DNA of 64,000 nt from Sclerodactyla briareus (GCA_026419785.1 JAODTK010005545.1:248001-312000), one strand, 5' to 3'; shown: positions 48,000 through 60,999, counted from the stretch's first letter. Notes: generated by a model from the letters alone, not told the origin. Numbers and translations: made by a program.

Positions 48000-49469
48000 A
48001 TGAAATGACATAGAGGAATGATCGTTATTACGTTGCCAATCAGTATAGTCATTTGTTCCGTCCACTTATTATTCCGTAAGGCTCTTGACCTTCCCATTGA
48101 ACCCTACAAAATTTCAAGATGGTCATCGTAGTAGGGATAAGTCAAAAGTCATGTGTAACTCTACCACATTAAAAGAAAACAAAAGAACAAAAAAAACACG
48201 TATGTTTAAAATGTTGAAAAGTTGGACTGAATCCCGACACTGTCACAACAAATAGGAGTTAGGGTTTGAGTTTGCATTTGGTTGGGAGTCGTCTATGCAT
48301 ATTGGGCTATTTTCCGTTCTATTCTTAAGGGTTGTACTTCCTCGGTAAGACTCTTGAGTCACTTCTCTCCACATTATTGTATTATATATATCTACTCCCG
48401 TATATGTATCTGAGATCAGAATGTGGGAAAACAGATAAACTTAAACTGATTGTAGCCTGCTGCTACATACACTGAAATTTTGTTCCCTCCTACGTATGCC
48501 TAGACCTTAACACAAATATCAAAAGGCATCTCTCTGTATATAAACGAATTCTCAAAAAGTGATACTTGTGTAGCCATATCGTTATTTGCAAGACATAATA
48601 AACGTAATGCAAACTTGAGCCGTGGTTCCTTCCTCCAGATTCATATTGAGATTACTGTTGAAGTTTATTCTTCAATGACTACAGTGACCATGAGCTAAGG
48701 CAGAGTTCCCTCTCCATATATGGGCAACTCACATTCTAATTGAAACTAATTGACACATGCTTGTTTTCGGTACATATCAGGCTGGCGAGGTTTTCGAGAT
48801 TCGCTTTCTAAAGACCTTGGACTGTTGGTCGATCTTGAAAATGAATGTACATGAATACATCAAGATTAATAGTACATCGATACGAGAGAGCAGCAGTGAA
48901 TGTGAAAGTGAATCAAGGACCGGCGATGTGGGTCGCGGTTGTGGGGGGGGGGGGGGACGGACAAGGACGATACTATCGAAGTGGAGCACACCCAGGTGGC
49001 CGCGTAGTGTTCAAGGAAATTTTTCGTTTGACGGACCCCCTAAATTGCAGGAAACGGCACTTCCCAGCTTATGGGACAGTAAGCACCCTCTTTAAAATTG
49101 ATGACAAGTTTTTATCAGGAGGAAGGTTCCCAAAAACTTATCGCCTTAGGGATCAATTCGGGAGAGGTTTTGCGTTGGGTTGCTGTGACTTCTGAACTCG
49201 ATTGCCAGTGGGTTACGGTCTTTGCAGTGTTTGTTAGGAGTAATGGAAATGTGCTGCAATGGGAAACACCACCCGTTCCGCTGGGAAAGCGCGAGATTTG
49301 GCAGATCAGTTTTGACCAACGATGACTGCACTGACCCCTCTCTGACCTATCACTTAGTAGGCCTGATAGGAGTACGTATCCTCTTTTTATTTTCTTTGTG
49401 GATCACGGGCGCATGGGAAGGACACTTCTGATTGGGGTAAGACTTGTGGCCAAATTAGTATAATACAGA
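48000..49469. other. No supported gene; poly(G)
   Basis: 14 G lie at 48943-48956. Overlapping + frames at 48757-49325 show no domain. Confidence 0.4.
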
Positions 49470-50430
49470 ACCAAAACCGCAACTGCGCGCCAAGCGCGCA
49501 CAAATTTGACACTTTTGAAATTCATCGAAAAGTCAGGCACTCTTTGGATATAAACTTATCTTAATTTTGAATTAGTGTATTCCATCGCACGAAATTGTGG
49601 CTTTTCCATGACGAATTTTCCATGGCTATTTTATGAGGTTTCCACCCGAACCGTGTGCCTGCCCCCTTAGTAGTGCACCGGCTCGCACGCTAACTTTTCA
49701 ACAAGTCGGTTCGCAACCATTAAATGGTTGCCAGATACTGCATTTAAAAATTGCAAATAGACCATATTGCCAAACGCAAAAACAAAGCAAAAACACAGGG
49801 CCCGCAGGTGGTAGACTACCCCCGGCGACTCAATCTCCCCTTCAAAGACAACAACGTTTTAACTTTTGGGCATCCCATCTAAATTGAGGCATGCACACCT
49901 GTGACTTTTAGACTTCACTTCACGGACAGCCTTTTCTTCACTGGTATGTTTGACAACGCATTTGTGGCGTTCCCTGGCTGAGCTTTCGTTGCCGCACCGT
50001 TGTGCTCCCATTATAGGTCATAGTGATGAATAGTTCCCTACGTGCACCCAACGTTCAACACTGGTTCTCAACCATGGAATGATACAATAAAAAAATCACA
50101 ATCCAGCCAGGTGTAGACCTTACCCCCGTCCGCTCAACCCCCGAGTTGTATGTTAGTTGTTGTTGTTCATTCACACTGGATATCGAAATCCAGGAAGGGA
50201 GCTATTACCCCAATGCTGGTAAAGCCAGGATCTTAGCAACGATAGGATGAAGGGAGAACCCTTGCTTTCGATTGATAATATATAAGAACATCCCAGAGTG
50301 AATTCCAGGCATTTTTTGTAAAGGAACAATCATATGTGCACAAGGCACATCATGGGTCTGAACACTTAGCGATACATTGGAATCCCGCGCGCGTAGCGCG
50401 CCAAAATTTTGAAAATGGAACAGGACAGAG
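49470..50430. repeat. Dispersed repeat with GCGCGC palindromes
   Basis: A hairpin word TGCGCGC-CAA-GCGCGCA (49484-49500) is followed by caaatttgacacttttgaaa. A related GCGCGC-GTA-GCGCGC (50387-50401) is followed by caaaattttgaaaatgg. Between them, caggtggtagactacccccg (49806) and caggtgtagaccttaccccc (50109) are also similar. These look like two parts of one interspersed repeat family. Confidence 0.5.
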
Positions 50431-51317
50431 CATTTCAACTCAACTTGATTCGTTTAGGTAATTAGTGCATTGTTAAAAAAGGTTTGCTTGCTCATGTGAT
50501 GCCGAAAGGCAGAGTGTGATGCGTGAAGCAGAATTACATGTGCGAACCACATACCTAAGTGAATTTGACACATGCGTGCGTCTTCAAATAATGTGAGAAT
50601 GTGACAAATAAGGTTTGTCCTATAGTTTGCAGTATATAGAAACAAAATATTGAAATATTTGGTCGCAAATGAAATTTCGGACCTGATATGATTATTTTCA
50701 TGAGAACCCTTCCCCCTGTGAAAATCGAGATCTATCTGACCAGGTCAATTCAACTAAGGTATAATAAAGTGAATCATTCGCTAAGAATTTAAATGTTGCG
50801 GACGTGAACCAAACTGAACGTTTGTCATTGAGGGTCGGTTTGTTTCGAAAGAAATGTCGCTTATTATTAAGTCCACTGACGCTACGCCACTATGCAAAGG
50901 TATTGAACAATGCAAATGGAAGCTTCTTGGGGACTATGGAACTACTGCTATTTAAGCGTTGGAAACAGGGCAGGCGCCAATCACGCCTCAGCATAAGGAT
51001 GCTATATGCAATCATTCGAGCAACAATGAGACTAGTGCAGTCTCTCGATCTGTGCATTAACTACCACGTAAACCACTGAACAAACTTGCCATATACAATG
51101 TAAATGTTTTGCATTGCTCGTGGAAACGTGTGAGTGACATACTATTTACACCATTGAACACATTATTGGAGTGATGCCGAAATGAGAGAGACTTAAACGG
51201 CAAACCAGGCCTCGATGCATCGATATCAATGAAAATAATTTTAGTAGGCGTATTCTTAAAACGTCTTTCCACGTTGAACTTTCGAAAGACATTATCTGTG
51301 ACCAAAGGGCCTCCTAT
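50431..51317. other. No supported gene
   Basis: Nothing recognisable. Confidence 0.4.
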
Positions 51318-51481
51318 ATAATAATAATATTAATATATATAATATATATATATATATTATATATATATAGATAGTCTATATATACTATATATATATATAT
51401 ATATCTATATAAGATATTATTATCATTATATCTATATCTAATACTATTATCTATATACTATATATATATATATATATATAT
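51318..51481. repeat. (TA)n-rich microsatellite
   Basis: Almost pure A/T with long TA stretches and a few TCTA interruptions. Likely to form cruciforms; no other content. Confidence 0.95.
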
Positions 51482-52894
51482 AGGGAGAAGACGAGGACCA
51501 CAACTGTACTCGTTAACGAGGTAAGGGTGGTAGTAAAGCGTTTTATGCACCATCGGTAGGTAAGCTAGTCCCGGCTTTTCGTGCGTGCACCATCGCACAT
51601 GAACAATAGACATTACATTGCACTAGAGCTCAATCCGGTATCAATTGACTTGGAAGTCAAAAAAAAGAGGGGGGACCGAATCCGTGGGGAGAGAATCCAG
51701 GACTAAACTAATTCAAGGAAATGGACGCTCTCTTGAACGAGACACATGAATGATTCTATATAGAAATACCTTAAGTCGATACTCAAAGAAGAAATCCGAT
51801 CAAGTAAAATTGAAATAGCCAAAACGATTGAACAACAAATATTCCAAAGCGACCTAGTTGTTATTTGTGTGTTCCCATATCAGAAACTGAATTTAAGTGA
51901 CGGAGAACAAGGGCATCATGAATAGGACTATGGTATGTCGCTGTGTTACCATGATTTTTCAGGCGGGATAATTTGAGGCAATTTACCTTTTTTCAAGCAT
52001 ATTCAGTTTGCTGATTAATGTCTAGTCCAAATTTCATCAATTTGTTAATCCAGCGACATGCTGTATGAGATAACGTTACCTGTGTTTACGATTTGCCATC
52101 AAATACTATAAGCATGGTTTCACTCTATTCAAAGACTGTTTTCTCCTTTTCGTGTGACCTGATACTTAAGAAAATATTGCCTCATTCAAGGTTTCAGCCA
52201 GTTGTTTTCCATATTACCAACACGTGGTATCATCAGCGAATAAAATAGGTTTATGGAGGATTGTGTAGTGGACGTGGTCTTTTCCCACCGATGAACCAGT
52301 TCGAGCAGCAGAGTTTATGTAACGCGACGTTTGGTTATTCCAAGTCAGGGAGGTATGGGTTAGAGAAGACTACTATGTGCAACTGTCAATCCCGGACGTC
52401 ATAAAAGACGTGTCTCAGTAGCTCCTTAGTTGTGGGGCGCATCACGAATACAGGCTTCTGCTGATGCTCATAGAGAGACCAAATAATGAATAGCGAAAGT
52501 ATAATGTGTACGGTTGGGATGTGGTTAGTGATGACTGTCGAACAGGAAACTATCACAGATGAAGGTGGTATGTATGTTTTTTTGCATGACGGTAACAAAT
52601 GTGGAAAATTCGGACGAGCGGTCCAGGAAATCGGCATCTTTGCTCTCATTCCAACTGTGAGTAGTTGGCAAGCATCCAATCATGGACATCTTTCAAACAA
52701 AATCTTCAATTTCGCGGGAATTGTTAACGCTTGTTCACGTGCGATTGAACGAAATACAATCCGTTATTTCCGCTCAGGAATATAGGAAGAGAAGGTGAGG
52801 CCACATGTAAACAAACTGCTTAGGACGAGGGGTGTAAAAAATAACGTGGTGTTCTAACGCCGATGGCATGGTCACCTAGAATTACCTATTTTGC
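51482..52894. other. No supported gene
   Basis: A 99-codon + frame at 52486-52785 has no recognisable domain. No other signal. Confidence 0.4.
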
Positions 52895-54040
52895 TGTTCT
52901 GTGGGCCATATTGATTTCCGCAAAGCTTTCGGACTCGACTGTGTGAGAGATGATATGTGGAGAATCCTTGAAGCAGGCGGGGTGTACCCTCTCTCGTTTG
53001 CGTGTATATTTGTCTCTGTATTATGGTGACTGAGAGTGCTGGTGACGTGTTGTGCTGGTGGTCTCTCTGACTTCTTCCCCGTGGTTTCTGGGGTTGACGG
53101 GCAGGCAGGGTTGCAATCTGGCTCCTACAGTTTCAACTTGGTATGGACTGGCATTAGGGAGAGGGTGACCGGTGGCACAGACTGGGGTTCATCGGTGATG
53201 TCCAGGTGTGTGACCTGGCCTTCGCTGATGATGCCGCATTACTTCGCTGACTTTGTGGATTGTCTCTTGGGGGTGCATCTCGAATAGCACGTGGAGTCGG
53301 GAAGCCTATCCAATGGGCCTAAAGGTTGGGCTGGGGCAAAGACTAAGATCCAGGCTCTAGTGGCATCTTGATTCTACTTCTAGGCGAAGTTCCGGTCTTG
53401 GGGCTTCGTGAGAGTCTTTTCGTCACCTTGGCAGTGTCATCAATTGCTCTGGGTCTTGCAAGCATGAGGTTAGTAGATAGTAGGACCGCTTGGGCTGGCT
53501 TTTGGAGTCATGAGGTCACTGGATAGTGGCGACTGGCGATCACGCAATCTGTGCAGAAGAACTAAGCTACGTGTTTTTGGCTCCCAGTCTTGCTCTATTC
53601 TAGCGAGGCTTTGACGCTCACTGCTGGGCTGAGGCGTAGGCTCGATTCTTCTTGGATCTCGGCTTCGTTCGCATCCTTGGTCACCGCTGGCAGGACGTGT
53701 TTTAATGCCAGGGTGCTCGAGGAAGCGGGGATGGTGAGGTCAAGCGCCTGATTCGTGATCGACAATACGCTTCTTCGGGTATATGGCGACGCCTTCCGGC
53801 AGGACAATCCTGTCCACCGAATTCTTTCTGTACGGGATCGGTGGGTTGGGGAGCTCCTGCCAGAACGGCCTCGTAGCTCTTGGTTAGCGCAGCTTCGTGG
53901 GTACCTCATGAGTAAGGTGGGATGGGTCAGCCCAGGCCTGGTCACTTGCCCAGAGGTGGCCGGGTGACTGGTGAAACGGCGGGTGGAAGCGGCAGGTGCC
54001 TTCCAGGCCATGTTGCCGCCATGGTGAGGGTAAGTTGCTG
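52895..54040 (+). mobile_element. Non-LTR retrotransposon, RT to C-terminus (broken)
   Basis: Landmarks with frameshifts: HIDFRKAF (52906), YVENP/ILEAGG (52960), GLSDFFPVVSGV (53062-53097), FNLVWTGIRERVTGGTDW (53133-53186), VTWPSL then, in another frame, LAFADDAAL (53215-53240, the catalytic FADD box), LKVGLGQ (53320), SEALTLTAGLRRRLDS (53602-53650), DNPVHRILSVRDR (53802-53841), RPRSSWLAQLRGYLMSK (53868-53918) and WKR(R)VEAAG (53970-54000). This is a complete RT-to-C-terminus order of a LINE ORF2. The clade was not assigned. Its 3' end abuts another LINE at about 54030. Confidence 0.92.
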
Positions 54041-55870
54041 TTCTAATACGGCGCGAGGAGTCATCGGTGACGCGCACTAGTGCTGTTTGGGTGCTGTGGT
54101 GGCTGCGGTAAACTGATTAATGACAGGTGCGGAGGTTGTTCTCCTCGAGATGACTTTGGATGTGTTGATGGCCACGAGTTCTAATGTTTGAATAAAAGAA
54201 AATCAGGTGTGAAATGGGCCGATGATTCTTCAGAACCCCCGGATTCAATCCATACTTCTTGAGCAGTGGTCTCACGAGGGCCGTCTTGAGATTAGATGGT
54301 ATTATCCCTTCAGAGAACGACCTGTTTTAAGATAGCCGTGATTGCCGGCAAACGTGTCCAGGTGTTGAATGATCAACCTAGTAGTCAAGCGCTTCGTCTC
54401 CACCTGCGTATGTTTCGTTTACGATCCCTCAGTTCGTCCGTTAAACCGTTGTTCCGGGCGCAAACAGGAGCGTGCTGGTCGAGGATGTTGGTAATGGGTG
54501 TATTGAAATATTCAACCATAAGCGAGATATCGATTGATTGAGATTTCATTTGATTTGGTTCTAAGGTTCGGGAAGCCAATTAAGGCTCATCTAGGAACCC
54601 TAGCTATATTGATCGGGGTGAGCACCGGCGATGACTCGCCTTCTCTTCTCGACTAATGCTCAGATGGTATCGGGCAGGGTGTAACCAATTCCAACCTGCT
54701 CCCGGGACCGCCATTTTACGTCCCCATCCGAAAGGACTACAGTGAACTCATGACCCGACCATGCACTTTTCTCGGAACTGGAGGAGCGGAAAGTTCAAAC
54801 GTGACTGCTCACAGCTTACAGGCGAGACTTTTACAGATACCCCGCAACGAACGCCAGTAACCAAGAAAATCCACTGCATCACAGCGGAACTATGAAGCGA
54901 AGACCAAGACCTCGCCCAACGTAATTGCAAATAGACCTAGGGGAAAAAGGGTCACAAATACCACTCTACCATTCGTCATTCTCTTCGGTGCAGATATCGC
55001 AGAAAATTGGGAAAACGGTTTCATAGCAGGAAGAACGGCCTATGTACAATGTAGATATGGTACTGCCAAGTGATCAGTCAGAAAGACATCCACAACACAG
55101 GGCTGAAAAATGGAGTCGTCATAAGTTCGTGTTATTAACAAGTCAAGGATGTTGTCCATGCTATGTTGTGCTCCGGTACATAATGATGGAGGCCTGTTGA
55201 TTGATCATGTTACGCAGTGAATTGCCATCCGGATAGTTTTGGACATTGACGTGAATGCTCGAATCCACCAGCAATGATAAAACGTCCATGATACACTACT
55301 AGTGACTCCGTCCAGCAAGTGAATAAAAATTATACAGGGAATCATTCACAGATGTTTGGTTTCTTTTTGAGCGAGGTGGACGATAGATCGTGACTAGTCT
55401 GAAACTGGGGTGACTGTACCTAAAGAAGAGGTCCACACATTCAAAGGTGTTATTATAATCAGTCGTTTCATTTAAACGGGTCTCGAAGTTACTGCGGTAG
55501 ATGACTGAGGTTTGCCACGTACCCCCAACGAGAGAGAGTCTTGGTGGATTAGACAGAATACCCCGGGAGTGTACGTTTGATATCATCAATAGCGCTTGCA
55601 ACACACTCATCACTGGTTAACCATGACTCTGTGATAGCTAGTATATCCAACTTGTGAGAGATGATCAGGTCACTGACATGAGTCTTTTTTCATAGATTGC
55701 GCATTCCACACTCCCAACATAGCTGTCGACAACAGGGGTGGTGGGAGTGTTTGAATATCGTCCGTAGCTAAATGGCCAGCAACATTGAGGTTGCTCCCTG
55801 ATTTCTCTGTCTGCCGTCTGCCGCCTATTCTGCCTCTATGCGTTTGGTCGGTGGTAGGGTTGCGCGGCAA
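54030..55870 (-). mobile_element. Non-LTR retrotransposon, endonuclease to start of RT (broken, interrupted)
   Basis: Minus-strand order: LLSTAMLGVWNAQSM (55725), SDLII-type text and a GGGLA-like start, VIYRSNFETRLNETTDYN (55504-55452), FECVDLFFRYSHPSFRLVTI (55446-55390), YRPPRSKRNQT (55389-55357), a decayed GDFN..H (55260), LDLL..T..DSI (55160), TDHLAV (55080, the SDH motif of APE endonucleases), MKSQSIDISLMVEYFNTPIT (54560-54500), IPSNLKTALVRPLLKKYG (54300-54250), LKNHRPIS (54235) and HSTQTALVRVTDD (54098-54060). This is the N-terminal half of an L2/CR1-like ORF2. A segment at 54690-55020 shared with 59950-60360 may be a foreign insertion. Confidence 0.92.
54690..55020 (+). repeat. Repeat R, copy 1 (inverted relative to 59950-60360)
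   Basis: Shares with the minus strand of 59950-60360 the words caacctgctc, cgccattttacgtccc, gtgactgctcacag, gcatcacagcggaac.atgaag, gaccaagacctcgccc and cgtcattttc in the same order. It lies inside the minus-strand LINE. Either it is an inserted non-autonomous repeat or both places retain a rare part of the LINE itself. Confidence 0.75.
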
Positions 55871-56929
55871 ACAGGTGAGCTTGCTCTAGGTCTATGCATA
55901 CGTCATTATTTGGGCAAGTTATAGATTTGACAGTCTTAGCGGGTCATTCTGACTGTACGATATTCTATGGTGATCGAAGCCAGGTAGGACAAGATTCGGG
56001 TTGATATAACCAGGACGACATCAGAATCGGAAGAGGGCATGGTGGCATGCATGACAGATTCTCGGCACAGGCACCATGCATTCCACGGTTTCCTAAGATG
56101 ACCAAACATCTATTGATCCATGGGAGCATGTCACCCACGTGATATTGTGACAAGTCAAAGCTATATACCTCGTGATTGACAGGGCAATACCCCCTTGGAT
56201 GTAACAGTAGGTTTATGCCGATTTTTCATACAATGAACCAATTCCACAAACCCAGACCCCGAAACGTTGATAGAGGTGAATGAATCCACGGGTGAGTGAT
56301 CACAACTCAATAGATAGATAGGTTAGCTAGTGCAGTATAGGCTCTATCAACGATGTAAAATGTGCAAAACAAACACAACCTGTATAAAATGACACAAATG
56401 AGTCTAAACATCTAGAGTTTAAAAAAACGAATGTTACTGTAGTACACGCCAATACGACAGTAACAGTTTTAATCTATCATTCTGTCTGTCATTCGTTCAA
56501 TTATTTCTGAAATTGATAGTACAATTGAAATTATTCTGTTATAGTATTTTATTTTATTTTATAGAACAATCACCAGACTTACAGATGGAGACTTTAGCTG
56601 TATTGAATTGGGACGGACATAGTCGGACGCAGTTATAGCCTCCCACTGTGGGGGTAATACACATAAATCAACACCACTGGAAAATATTTATCAGTCATAA
56701 AATTTAGAATATATAGAATAAAATATAGAATTTTATAATTAAATTAGAGAGAATAATGTGCCATATAGAAAAAGCACTGGGGCTTCATTCAGAGATGTGA
56801 AAACTTCGACATTTTTTTTTATCTATATGAATACCAATTTTGGATCTTTCTATATCAATTTCACCACGATATGCTTCCTGTCATGATACGTTAGGGAATT
56901 TTGACCGTAAAAACTCCAGATACCATGAT
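55871..56929. other. No firm gene
   Basis: Could contain the 5' UTR/ORF1 remnant of the minus-strand LINE ending at 55870, but no ORF1 motif is visible. AT-rich from 56390. Confidence 0.4.
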
Positions 56930-56934
56930 AGGAC

Positions 56935-57260
56935 AGTCGTTATCGGCATATTCTGAGGCATTCTGCTATGTTCGTGGGCATTCCCAAATCCGAAGTATCG
57001 GAGTCCAATTGTGGAACTCGCTTTCTTTAGCTATAAGGAATTCGTCAACTTTGAACTTGTTTAAAAGACAACTTAAATATCACCTATTGTCTCTAGACTA
57101 TCTCCCTTGCCCCACTAAAACTAAAAACCATATACATGTCTTCCGTTTTTTGTGTTTGTTTTTTTCGTTTTATTCGTGCTCAATATGGATATGGTATACT
57201 GTGTGTGTGTTCGTGCGTGTTGGGGGGGTGGGGGGGGGGGGGGGGGGGGGGGGGGGGCGT
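56935..57260 (+). mobile_element. Non-LTR retrotransposon, extreme ORF2 C-terminus and 3' tail
   Basis: The frame 56901-57287 contains SQIRSIGVQLWNSLSLAIRN (56987-57047) and TLNLFKRQLKYHLLS (57050-57095). G..LWNSL...I.N......FK..LK..L is the standard last block of jockey/L2-like ORF2 proteins. Beyond the likely end the sequence runs into G7, then 28 consecutive G (57230-57257). Only the last 50 or so residues are present. Confidence 0.8.
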
Positions 57261-59223
57261 GTGATTTCTTGTACCATGTGTATGTGATCATCATAATACA
57301 TAATATTGTACCAATTTTTACGTAATTTTTACTCAGGCTGAGTAAAACAAATTGCCCAGGCGGTATTTGTACCTAACATTTGTACATCTATAAATGTTTG
57401 TGTGTGGTGTTTATATATAACTGAATTTAAACGTATGCGTTTATAATATGAATGTATGAAGGTAACAGACTGGAGAAGTATCTACTTGTTTCTGATTCCT
57501 CTACTTCCTCTAGTTGCTTATTAAAGAAGACATTACTCATATGTTAAGATAATATATGTTCCGATTATGGCACTGTTTCTGTTAACAAAATATTACGAGG
57601 AAAGTAGAAAATAAGCATGAACTTCAGTAAATTACGAAGTTATCTCATAGGTTAGCAGTAGTGTTACAGCCCCTGTAATTGAATTCAGGATCTCATTGCT
57701 TATAGAGTCATGCATTTATGTTTCAGTTTTGTTATTTATTTGGTCTGTTTCAAACAATCAAATTCTGTAAGCGACTATTTATGTGTTCTAGGGGTCTGTC
57801 ACTCATTACCCATTGGTAGCTTATCGGCTAGCGTTAGGTGACACGAGATTACAGAGAAACATGTCGGAGTCATGTTTTTGTTCCCGTCAGTTCTGTTATA
57901 AGGTCGTGTATGTGTCCATATACTGTGTAGAGACTGTGGGTGGCTTTTTGCATCGTCCTTGTGAAGTCACAAATTCCTCAAAATACAACACGGTAACCCG
58001 CTAGAACCTCCAAATTTGGGGTTCGGGATATCATCATGTGATCTTTTTACCTGTGACACTTTAAAAGGCAGTTACAAGGATCTTCGGCTTCAACAAAAGG
58101 CGAAATGGGTATGCTGGAGCCCAGATCTCGAAACATGGCAGTTCCGTCAGTTCAGTCTTAGTGTACTCTTGGGAATGTTGTGTAGAATTTACACAACACT
58201 GTGTTACTAGCACACCTATCCGGTGTTGTTTATGAAATGACATAACATATGTAAAAAGGGTTGTGGAATAAATACACGAATTGTGAAGATTACACTCAAT
58301 GATTGTGTAATTTCTTACAGAACACCAGGATGGTGCCTATGGTTCCACAAAAATTGTGTGTCGCGGTGCGTAAGTTTGTTCACTGACTATAACTGAAATA
58401 CAGGCTTTGAGTTCGCTATCCGAAGATTCCACGATGAGTTACGACAGGGGATAGATATACGCCTATATGAATGCCACGATAAGAGTATATCATTCAACCT
58501 GGCGAATCAGCTTAAAGAGCCATCCACTACCAGGGTTAATATGAGTACACTCCAGCAATTTCTTTTTGATCTAAAACCGGCTACTTCACAGCCGCTGGTT
58601 TTAGCACAGGGGAAAACCTCTTCCGAACTATTATCTCGTTTCAAAGCAGTTTGATTATAGCCTGTACTCATGTAGCGTAATTAGTACGCAGTGAATTCTA
58701 CACAGGTAAAAGTGCAGAATGAACCAGCACCGGCCTTTTGCAGGATTGCAACCGCGTCGTTAATATTTCGTGTTGGGTTCATATATTCCCTTGCCGTCAG
58801 GTGATAGACTTTCATCTCGATCGAAAACAAAATCGACTCTCATTAGAACCACCGTAATATCATGTTTCATGTCCGCTGAATATAATATTAATGCATGACA
58901 GAGGCTGCTCGAAATGATTGAGTTTTAATCCCTATAGACTCCACCGCAATGCGGCATAGAGTGCCTGGAGACAAATTGGTGCACTCTGTCGGAATAAAAG
59001 TAATTTGCATCGATTCGACAGTGCCGGTAGGTGGCATTGCGGTATTTCTCTCATTTTTCCATAACTTATACCCTGCTCCACTGGTTAAGACTATCAGGTA
59101 CATACTGTAGAAGACCATGATCCATGCGGTTGTCAAACACACGTTGCGCTGACACGGTAAATACACGAGGACGAAGACGTTCATATCTCATATATTAGCA
59201 GGCATACATTCCGAACGATGCAA
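57261..59223. other. No firm gene
   Basis: A 99-codon minus frame at 58888-59184 begins with an ATG and a hydrophobic stretch and ends with TNLSPGTLCRIAVESIG, loosely like the end of a fibronectin III domain. A + frame at 58404-58654 follows an acceptor-like tacag. Neither has independent support, and both lengths are expected by chance. Confidence 0.3.
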
Positions 59224-59949
59224 CTATTCACATGAAAGTATTGTTCGATCATAATCGTGATTCATTACCTGCAAGGACTTCTCATGAAATGTTGTTCCCG
59301 GGAAAATGACATTAACTGTAATGGTAGAGAAGGGTGTATCCCTTTCCTCCTTGACTTTCAGCATCTCAACTATCCCGACCTCGATAAACACTACGCAATC
59401 TGGTTTAATCTGTGAAAGCTGCTGTCTTTCGAATGCCAAAAAGCTCCATTGTAGGCTACCAGTGTGAATATTATTTATATCAGTCTTGGGGACGACGCAC
59501 AAATCCATCATTTGCTGTCGTTCACGATGCTCCATGTCCTGTGACATTCCGCATGATGAATTTCGTAAGCGATGTTTGCCTAACTTGTTAAGGTGACAGT
59601 GGAGTGAATTCCGTCTAGGATCTGCCACAAGAATACGTGCATAGGTTGTAGTGCTAACTGGGGTGGTGAGGACAGTTAAAGTCGGTTCAGGAAGATCAGG
59701 TTTTGAGTGCTGCTCGTGTCATACAAATGATTTCAATAATAGTACTTGTTGGCCTTTCTTGTTGGGCAGTCATAACTAGAGAGTGTCCTTTGGGGAAATC
59801 GAATGGTGAGCAATTGTAGCATGTTTACGGCATCCTTCGTGTGAAACCTCGAAGCACCGACAAAAAGGCATGAATTCACGTTGACGGAGACTGCAGAATG
59901 CAGTTCAACCCCCTGCCTCACATCAAATGTTATCGTTCTTTTACGACAT
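59224..59949. other. Minus-strand open frames without recognised domain
   Basis: Frames at 59224-59628 (134 codons) and 59733-59984 (83 codons) lie on the minus strand, as do the HYR-like frames at 61 kb. The first ends just after a good donor-like word (cttgcag/gtaatg). This may hint at coding sequence of one minus-strand gene, but no family is recognised. Confidence 0.3.
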
Positions 59950-60360
59950 CTGGTACTATATGTTATTGAACTGGGGAACATCATGCTTAATCTGCCGAAC
60001 GATGTCTTCTTCCTGGGGGAAAATGACGGAGGGTATCAGTGAGGCCCTTGCAAGCAACATCAGTACAGAATTCCGGCAGTCACCAGGCGTTTCTTTAAAG
60101 GGTAGCTGTACTTCTAGTTGCAAGGGGCGAGGTCTTGGTCCTCCCTTCATGGTTCCGCTGTGATGCGGGGTGATTTGTGCATGAATTTCGGGGTTTGCGT
60201 CGGGTATTTGCATAATGCTCGGTTTTCCCATCTGTGAGCAGTCACCATTTGCACTCATCTCCGCTCCACCAGGTTTCGAGGAGTGTCAGGCTCCGAATCA
60301 TCCTTCTTTCACTGGGACGTAAAATGGCGGCTTCGACTCCTGAGAGCAGGTTGAAATTGG
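59950..60360 (-). repeat. Repeat R, copy 2
   Basis: Inverted relative to 54690-55020 and collinear with it on the minus strand (see that entry). The minus frame at 59956-60258 lies wholly inside this repeat. Confidence 0.75.
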
Positions 60361-60999
60361 TCACACCACTGCTTTCATATCATCTGAAGCACTAGACATT
60401 TGAGCACCGCGTAATCGCCAGTAATCAACCACGACGAATAACAGACCTGAGTCTGAGCTTCCACTTGGCTCCTGACCTCGCGACATCAATCATCGTGTTC
60501 CGAGCTAAATAAAATTGAAACGATAAGGTTCTTGTACTTTCTGTCCACACTGAATCATCAATAAAATCCGACCAAGCATTCCTTACTTATCATGTTCATA
60601 GGATATAACCTTGACCTATTTGCCTTAGATGCATTTTATTTTACCTTTACCATGCAACATGTATATCAATATAATGGTAAGAACACACCGCGCATGACCT
60701 AGTCCATCCTAACCGGTCGAAATGTATCATATTTCTTAGGAACAATTTTGAGAACGTTTTATATTACTCCCTATAATTGACATATCGAGAGTTTCAACTT
60801 GACTGGGCGAAGTATTTTGGTTTCCTCTTGTTTACAAATTTTAACAATCACTGATTCCTTCGAAAGTACCGCGTTGAGAAAACACAACAATAGGATCTGT
60901 ACTCATCACGTAGTCCTTCGAATGAGGCCAATCGGAGTTTTTCTTCTCGGAAGACTAAGCTTCTAACCAGTAGTAACCAGTAACCAAAGGATCCTGTAG
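60361..60999. other. No supported gene
   Basis: Nothing recognisable. Confidence 0.4.

Noticed and set aside
53595-54077. Longest open frame in the window, 160 codons, minus strand
   Set aside because: Most of it overlaps the well-supported + strand LINE in another frame. Only its start (54098-54030) is real LINE sequence of the opposed element.
58404-58654. 82-codon + frame after an acceptor-like word
   Set aside because: Protein-like composition but no domain, partner or conservation that I can show.
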